From the NCBI RefSeq assembly GCF_028737205.1, contig NZ_JAQZAL010000012.1:62001-126000 (forward strand): DNA of 64,000 nt. The letters run 5' to 3'. A model generated the notes under the pieces. The model did not search any database. It worked only from the letters and a program-made list of their open reading frames with translations, and was not told where the DNA came from. Both the position numbers and the translations under genes were made by a program. Positions within the stretch are counted from its first letter, which is position 1; the number at the start of each line of letters is the position of its first letter. This document shows, piece after piece, positions 62,742 to 64,000 of the stretch. This stretch comes from Actinomycetospora lutea. Its GTDB lineage: Bacteria > Actinomycetota > Actinomycetes > Mycobacteriales > Pseudonocardiaceae.

Positions 62742-63974
62742 TTACACCGCATCGATGGGCGCGCCGTTGCCGGCCGTCCCGGTCGGGCGACGCTGGACGC
62801 GGTACAGGCGCTGTGCTCCGCGGACACCCTTGAACTTGCGTGGTGCCGCGGCGCGGAAGTGGAACGGCGGATCGTCCGGCGCCGCGGCGACCACCGCGTC
62901 GCGGACCGCGGCCGTGATCGTCACGTGGTCCGGGCGCGCGGTCTCGGTGACGCGGCTGGCGAGGTTCACCGGCGGGCCGAACCAGTCGCCCGCGTGCGGC
63001 ACCCCGACGCCCTTCGCGATCCCGACGCGCAGGCCGGGGCGCCCGTCCCCCTCCTTCGACCACACGTCGACGAGGTCGAGCGCGGCCGTGACGAGCAGGG
63101 TGGGATCGGGTGAGACGAGCATGACCGCGTCGCCGATCGTCTTGGCCAGGCGCACCGGCCACGCCGACACCTCGGTGGCGCAGGCGGAGAGCATCTCGGC
63201 GACCTCGCTGAGCTCGACGGCCGAGACCGACTCGCCGAGGTCGGTGAACCCGACGAGGTCGGCGAAGCAGACGGTGACGTCCTGCGCGCCGCGCAGCCGG
63301 CCCGCGCTCGACTCCTCGACGGCCAGCGCGTGCGAGCGGATGCGGTCGGCGAGCGCGGCGGCCACGAGGTGCACCAGGTGCAGCGAGTCGTCCTCGACGA
63401 TCCGGCGCGCCTCGGTGGCGTAGCGCAGGGCCATCTCCGGCTCCGGCTCGCCGGGCCGCAGCAGCGCCTCGCCGAGCAGCCCGCCGAGGGCGTCGGCGAT
63501 GTTGAGCACGCCGCGACCGACGGCCCGCACGACGGGCATCATCTCCTCGTCGGAGAAGCCCAGGCTGCGGTAGCGGTGGATCCGCTCGGCGATCTCGACG
63601 TCCTCGTCGGTGTAGATCGGCTCGTCGGGGTCGGGCGCGAGGGGGCGCCCGAGGGCCTGGAACCAGCGCCGCACGACCTCGATGTCGATGTCGGCGATCC
63701 GGCAGACGTCGTTGAGCGAGTGGCCGTCCTCGGGACGCAGGGTGCGCTCGAGCAGGAGCAGGCCGAGCCGGTCGCGCGCGATCGCGTCGCGCATGGCCTC
63801 GAAGTCGACGCCGTCGGCGGCGAGCGACTCGAGGACCGAGACCCGGGTGCGGCGCGCGTCGCCGGTCAGCCCGTCGAGGAGCCCGGCGCGCTCGTAGTCG
63901 CCCTCCGCCATCACCGACCGGATCCGTGCCGGGATGGGCAGGGATGTGCGGGGTCGCGGCGGCACGTCGTTCAT
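62742..63974 (-). CDS. Class III adenylate cyclase with N-terminal autoinhibitory domain (Rv1264-like)
   Basis: 410 aa. C-terminal cyclase domain (about 228-395): metal D239 (CFADLVGFTD), substrate-specifying K278 and second metal D282 (AKTIGDAVML), transition-state N337 and R341 (PPVNLASRVTE). N-terminal 200 residues are all helical and MerR/adenylate_cyclase-reg-like (SLNDVCRIADIDIEVVRRWF), the pH-sensing regulatory domain of mycobacterial Rv1264. Soluble, makes cAMP. Start codon ATG at 63974. Confidence 0.9.
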   Translation of the reverse strand: MNDVPPRPRTSLPIPARIRSVMAEGDYERAGLLDGLTGDARRTRVSVLESLAADGVDFEAMRDAIARDRLGLLLLERTLRPEDGHSLNDVCRIADIDIEVVRRWFQALGRPLAPDPDEPIYTDEDVEIAERIHRYRSLGFSDEEMMPVVRAVGRGVLNIADALGGLLGEALLRPGEPEPEMALRYATEARRIVEDDSLHLVHLVAAALADRIRSHALAVEESSAGRLRGAQDVTVCFADLVGFTDLGESVSAVELSEVAEMLSACATEVSAWPVRLAKTIGDAVMLVSPDPTLLVTAALDLVDVWSKEGDGRPGLRVGIAKGVGVPHAGDWFGPPVNLASRVTETARPDHVTITAAVRDAVVAAAPDDPPFHFRAAAPRKFKGVRGAQRLYRVQRRPTGTAGNGAPIDAV

Positions 63975-64000
63975 GGTGCCAGCGGGGTGCGAGCCCGACA

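Overview
The window is about 74% G+C and is dense with translationally coupled genes (ATGA and GTGA overlaps, many GTG starts, promoters that imply leaderless mRNAs). Gene content and order match an actinomycete of the Mycobacteriales/Pseudonocardiales type. The blocks hemW-hrcA-dnaJ2-rsmE-phoH-ybeY-corC-(CDA-like)-era-recO-uppS, zur/smtB-glyS, dgt and dnaG follow the arrangement known from Mycobacterium. The cell wall, coenzyme and catabolic genes, and the probable 2-hydroxyisobutyrate operon, point to Pseudonocardiaceae (Pseudonocardia or Actinomycetospora). That is an inference from gene content; no 16S rRNA is present.

Region 1 (1-22 kb) is mostly sulfur acquisition. A PLP enzyme of Cys/Met metabolism, an OsmC protein and a flavin monooxygenase come first. 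They are followed by a GNAT/LLM/LLM operon, a transporter-LLM-SfnB operon, the complete assimilatory sulfate reduction operon (sulfite reductase, Zn-ribbon peptide, cysH, cysD, cysN) and a transporter-ssuD operon. Four transcription units (OsmC, both MHS-type transporters, sulfite reductase) are each preceded by a tiny ORF of the (R)RHVDL...C type that ends in Cys codons. These look like a cysteine-sensing leader-peptide regulon. Uptake appears to use MFS symporters rather than an SsuABC transporter.

Region 2 (22-46.7 kb) is a conserved housekeeping core. It covers heme/heat-shock (hemW, hrcA, dnaJ), RNA maturation (rsmE, ybeY, phoH, era), recO-uppS, a metal block (permease plus His-rich partner, BCCT transporter, Zur and SmtB/ArsR), glyS, an XdhC protein, a YdcF protein and dgt.

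Region 3 (46.7-57.5 kb) is an accessory segment that separates dgt from dnaG, which are neighbours in mycobacteria. It carries a GntR regulator with a perfect 14-bp operator, a ThDP lyase and a PaaK-like acyl-CoA ligase that together look like a 2-hydroxyisobutyryl-CoA pathway, a GMC oxidoreductase with its small subunit, a decayed MFS transporter and a small hot-dog thioesterase. Region 4 (57.5-64 kb) returns to core genes: dnaG, a trans-aconitate-type methyltransferase, tRNA-Asn, and an Rv1264-like adenylate cyclase.

Several dispersed repeats cut across these regions: a 40-bp palindrome (three copies, with compensatory base changes), a second hairpin family beside stop codons (three copies), and a 27-nt element found inside four different ORFs, always in sense orientation but read in three different frames.
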